From Isoetes taiwanensis (Eukaryota > Streptophyta > Lycopodiopsida > Isoetales > Isoetaceae): a stretch of 64,000 bases of DNA. The notes below the pieces were generated by a model that saw only the letters and a program-made list of their open reading frames with translations, did not search any database and was not told the DNA's origin. The position numbers and the translations under genes were made by a program. The DNA is taken from positions 3,227,678-3,291,677 of the forward strand of contig JAJEKV010000096.1 in the NCBI GenBank assembly GCA_021234155.1, in the 5' to 3' direction. This document shows, piece after piece, positions 60,620 to 64,000 of this stretch; positions within the stretch are counted from its first letter, which is position 1; each line of letters begins with the position of its first letter.

Positions 60620-61876
60620 TTATGGCACTCCCGGTGGGACTCTGTTCTTATGAGCAGAGTTATATTCCCCAAAAGAGCAGATTCCGTATCAGAAATCAGA
60701 ATATCAGAGTGCTTATTTACATCAAGGTGTTGGATTTGCAACAAATCTCGCAGATATCAAGTGCTTTATGAAGATATTTCCATCAATGTGTTGGCTTCTT
60801 GCAGCAATGCTATTAATCTCAAAGGAAAGTGCATACCAGTGGCTCGATGCAGGAGAAATTTATATGCAGAATCACTGAGAAATGTGCGTTATTCTTATTC
60901 CCTGTTCCAGAAGACTCAAACGGAGGTAGCCTTGCCGATTTTTCTTGCCACATATTCTGCAGCATTGCCGTCTATCTCTGATACAATCATACAATCATTT
61001 GCTTCTTCAAAATTGCAAAACCTGCCATAGCCTGCTCTGGAAGCTTTGCCAGATTATGTTCACTATTTTTGTGGCTTCTGATTGCCCGCTCTCTGATCTA
61101 AAAGCTTGCATGACCGGACCTTTCTGCTAATTTCGAGCCTGCATTCTTATCTCTGAGAATATGTTTACCGCTTCTAGCAAGATATAACGTCAAAAGGATT
61201 TCGCATCTGCTTTCAATTGTTTGCACCTAATTCTATGCTGCATCAGAATACGCCACCTTGAGCTCTACCTCCAGATCTTTCCCAAAATAACCTCACGCCG
61301 CTATTTTGTTATAAAAACCGTCTGTGTTAACGGTAGAAATCTCATATGCTTCGTTGCTTTATTTTGCTTTATCTTTTGCCCTATTCTTGCCCTAACCCTA
61401 GATATTTATCATTGCTTGCCATTATTCTATTTTCCACGACCATTGCCCATAGCCTATTATTTTTGGGGCATCCCACGGTTTTGTCTAACACTTCGACCAT
61501 TGCCCGACCCTTTGTTTGCTATTGCGGATATTCCCCATGGTTTTGTTGGGGCACCCCATGGTTCTTGTTGGGACACCCTAAGGTTTTGCCAACGTGTGAC
61601 ATGCACTAATGATACTATTTTATAGAACTTTATTACATTATTATTTTGCCAAGGAGTTACTTCCGCGTGGACCAGAGCCACAGTAGCCAGTGCGGACGCT
61701 GGGAGTACCTTTCTTGGACTTGTTGAGTATGGTTATCCACACGTGGTCCAGAGCCAAAGTAGCCAGTGCGGGCGTGTGGATGTGCCCAGCTCATTTCTAT
61801 GTACTTCATAATGTATCTTAAGTGCTATATTATGTGTTGGGCCGAGGCGACCGGCCCGCTTCTTTTTGGGGCATAA
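60620..61876 (+). other. Internal region 1 of the small LTR element
   Basis: Non-coding by domain criteria. A 148-codon ORF (60584-61030) crosses the LTR/primer-site junction and is shifted by sequence differences in the second copy, so it is not convincing. Two ~33-bp direct repeats (CCAGAGCCA...AGTAGCCAGTGCGG) lie at about 61670-61700 and 61742-61772. A purine-containing TTTTTGGGGCATAA precedes the next LTR. Confidence 0.7.
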
Positions 61877-62317
61877 TGTTGAACCACAAGTGGTTCAACA
61901 TGTTTTTGTAGACCATTTGAGCATATTTGGGGCATATTATAATGGTTAGGTCTTAAGGGCTTGGATTAAGTGGTGGAAGTGGATGGTTAGGATGAAGAGG
62001 CAAAATTTATGGTTGTGATGAAGAGGTGGAAAACAATGGTAGGGATTAATAGGTGTAAAGCATAAATAATTTGAGGAGATACTCTCTCCTCCTCTTCCTT
62101 CACGTTTACAAATGGAGTAGTGGCAGTACTCTAAGAGAAGGGTGGCAGCCTCCTCTTCATTTGATTGAAGGCCCTTGCAAGGGGATTTCTGTTGTATTTT
62201 GATCATGTTTTATTGCAGAAAATATTTATCTTTGTGCAAATTTTGATGTATTCAATTGATCTTTTCTTGAGATGATATTTTATGGGTGTTGGCCTGGATG
62301 GGGAACCAGGTTCAACA
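61877..62317 (+). repeat. LTR 2 of the tandem array, complete
   Basis: The only complete LTR visible, 441 bp, TG...CA with 9-bp inverted tips. Its first 22 bases form a near-perfect hairpin, GTTGAACCAC-AA-GTGGTTCAAC. Confidence 0.92.
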
Positions 62318-63573
62318 TTATGGCACTCCCGGTGGGACTCTGTTCTTATGAGCAGAGTTATATTCCCCAAAAAGAGCGATTACGTACGTAAATCAGAATA
62401 TCAGAGTGCTTATTTACATCAAGGTGTTGGATTTGCAACAAATCTCGCAGATATCAAGTGCTTTATGAAGATATTTCCATCAATGTGTTGGCTTCTTGCA
62501 GCAATGCTATTAATCTCAAAGGAAAGTGCATACCAGTGGCTCGATGCAGGAGAAATTTATATGCAGAATCACTGAGAAATGTGCGTTATTCTTATTCCCT
62601 GTTCCAGAAGACTCAAACGGAGGTAGCCTTGCCGATTTTTCTTGCCACATATTCTGCAGCATTGCCGTCTATCTCTGATACAATCATACAATCATTTGCT
62701 TCTTCAAAATTGCAAAACCTGCCATAGCCTGCTCTGGAAGCTTTGCCAGATTATGTTCACTATTTTTGTGGCTTCTGATTGCCCGCTCTCTGATCTAAAA
62801 GCTTGCATGACCGGACCTTTCTGCTAATTTCGAGCCTACATTCTTATCTCTGAGAATATGTTTACCGCCTTCTAGCAAGATATAACGTCAAAAGGATTTC
62901 GCATCTGCTTTCAATTGTTTGCACCTAATTCTATGCTGCATCAGAATATGCCACCTTGAGCTCTACCTCCAGATCTTTCCCAAAATAACCTCTGCCTGCT
63001 ATTTTGTTATAAACCGATCTGTGTTAACGGCCGAAATCTCATATGCTTCGTTGCTTTATTTTGCTTTATCTTTTGCCCTATTCTTGCCCTAACCCTAGAT
63101 ATTTATCATTGCTTGCCATTATTCTATTTTCCACGACCATTGCCCATAGCCTATTATTTTTGGGGCATCCCACGGTTTTGTCTAACACTTCGACCATTGC
63201 CCGACCCTTTGTTTGCTATTGCGGATATTCCCCATGGTTTTGTTGGGGCACCCCATGGTTCTTGTTGGGACACCCTAAGGTTTTGCCAACGTGTGACATG
63301 CACTAATGATACTATTTTATAGAACTTTATTACATTATTATTTTGCCAAGGAGTTACTTCCGCGTGGACCAGAGCCACAGTAGCCAGTGCGGACGCTGGG
63401 AGTACCTTTCTTGGACTTGTTGAGTATGGTTATCCACACGTGGTCCAGAGCCAAAGTAGCCAGTGCGGGCGTGTGGATGTGCCCAGCTCATTTCTATGTA
63501 CTTCATAATGTATCTTAAGTGCTATATTATGTGTTGGGCCGAGGCGACCGGCCCGCTTCTTTTTGGGGCATAA
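62318..63573 (+). other. Internal region 2 of the small LTR element
   Basis: Nearly identical to 60620-61876. Differences cluster near CAG/CTG-rich bases, for example AGAGCAGATTCC in copy 1 against AGAGCGATTACG here. Confidence 0.88.
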
Positions 63574-64000
63574 TGTTGAACCACAAGTGGTTCAACATGT
63601 TTTTGTAGACCATTTGAGCATATTTGGGGCATATTATAATGGTTAGGTCTTAAGGGCTTGGATTAAGTGGTGGAAGTGGATGGTTAGGATGAAGAGGCAA
63701 AATTTATGGTTGTGATGAAGAGGTGGAAAACAATGGTAGGGATTAATAGGTGTAAAGCATAAATAATTTGAGGAGATACTCTCTCCTCCTCTTCCTTCAC
63801 GTTTACAAATGGAGTAGTGGCAGTACTCTAAGAGAAGGGTGGCAGCCTCCTCTTCATTTGATTGAAGGCCCTTGCAAGGGGATTTCTGTTGTATTTTGAT
63901 CATGTTTTATTGCAGAAAATATTTATCTTTGTGCAAATTTTGATGTATTCAATTGATCTTTTCTTGAGATGATATTTTATGGGTGTTGGCCTGGATGGGG
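63574..64000 (+). repeat. LTR 3 of the tandem array, cut by the window end
   Basis: 427 bp of the 441-bp LTR are present before the window stops. Confidence 0.9.

Larger units (their letters stand above)
60294..64000 (+). mobile_element. Tandem array of a short LTR retroelement, LTR-internal-LTR-internal-LTR
   Basis: The period is 1697-1698 bp (starts 60294, 61992, 63689). The LTR is 441 bp with inverted tips TGTTGAACC...GGTTCAACA, and the internal region is about 1257 bp. A primer-site-like TGGCACTCCCGGTGGGAC follows each LTR (60623-60640 and equivalent). There are no protease, RT or integrase motifs, so it is a small non-autonomous element. The array continues past the window edge. Confidence 0.88.

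Noticed and set aside
60584-61030. 148-codon ORF in the 1697-bp unit
   Set aside because: It crosses the LTR end and primer-site-like sequence, and the second unit does not keep the frame.
58827-61975. A 3.1-kb DNA transposon with 100-bp terminal inverted repeats carrying the RING-like ORF
   Set aside because: The inverted repeats are the first 99 bp of the LTR, there is no target duplication, and the right one recurs in each 1697-bp unit; LTR rearrangement explains it better.

Overview
The window looks like repeat-dense nuclear DNA of a land plant with a large genome. The evidence is a Ty3/gypsy chromovirus, plant-type Helitrons with TC...CTAG ends and a 3' hairpin, tRNA-derived SINEs, and terminal-repeat retroelements nested in one another. 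Nothing looks bacterial or viral in the cellular sense. The species cannot be named from sequence alone. No complete, clearly functional host gene was recognised. The only long ORF outside transposons with ordinary protein composition is the RING-like ORF near 59-60.3 kb, and it is tied up with a rearranged LTR.

Layout. 1-11.7 kb is the internal part of a retroelement copy (copy A), cut by the window edge and by a right-hand breakpoint; it carries Helitrons at 3288-6694 and 8302-10145. 11.7-15.2 kb is spacer, with a third Helitron at 11772-14597 and a tandem repeat. 15239-52620 is a second copy of the same family (copy B), bounded by two LTRs and a GGTGG target duplication. Copy B has swollen to 37.4 kb because it contains: a 13.1-kb chromovirus (20104-33198, duplication AAAGA, LTRs of about 1.59 kb, initiator-Met-type primer site, gag-protease-RT-RNase H-integrase-chromodomain on the minus strand, plus extra ORFs upstream of gag); a Helitron shared with copy A (33350-36768); and two Helitrons joined end to end (39923-45285 and 45286-50269), the second carrying about 3 kb of pyrimidine tracts and SINEs. 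52.6-58.8 kb is repeat-derived intergenic DNA with foldback hairpins and a MITE-like inverted-repeat element. 58.8-64 kb holds the RING-like ORF beside an inverted LTR tip, followed by an LTR-internal-LTR-internal-LTR array with a 1697-bp period that runs off the window.

A and B share long stretches, so each later insertion has its pre-insertion site preserved in the other copy. This fixes several boundaries to the base and gives a relative order: the shared Helitron is older than the A/B split; Helitron 8302-10145, the chromovirus and the tandem Helitron pair are younger. All recognised LTR elements from 1 to 52.6 kb and all six Helitrons lie in minus orientation; no Helitron encodes a Rep/helicase, so they are non-autonomous.

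Caution: differences between duplicated copies cluster at CAG/CTG triplets, which often read as CGG/CCG or are garbled in one copy. This looks like consensus error at methylated CHG sites at least as much as real mutation, so broken frames and apparent ages should not be taken at face value.
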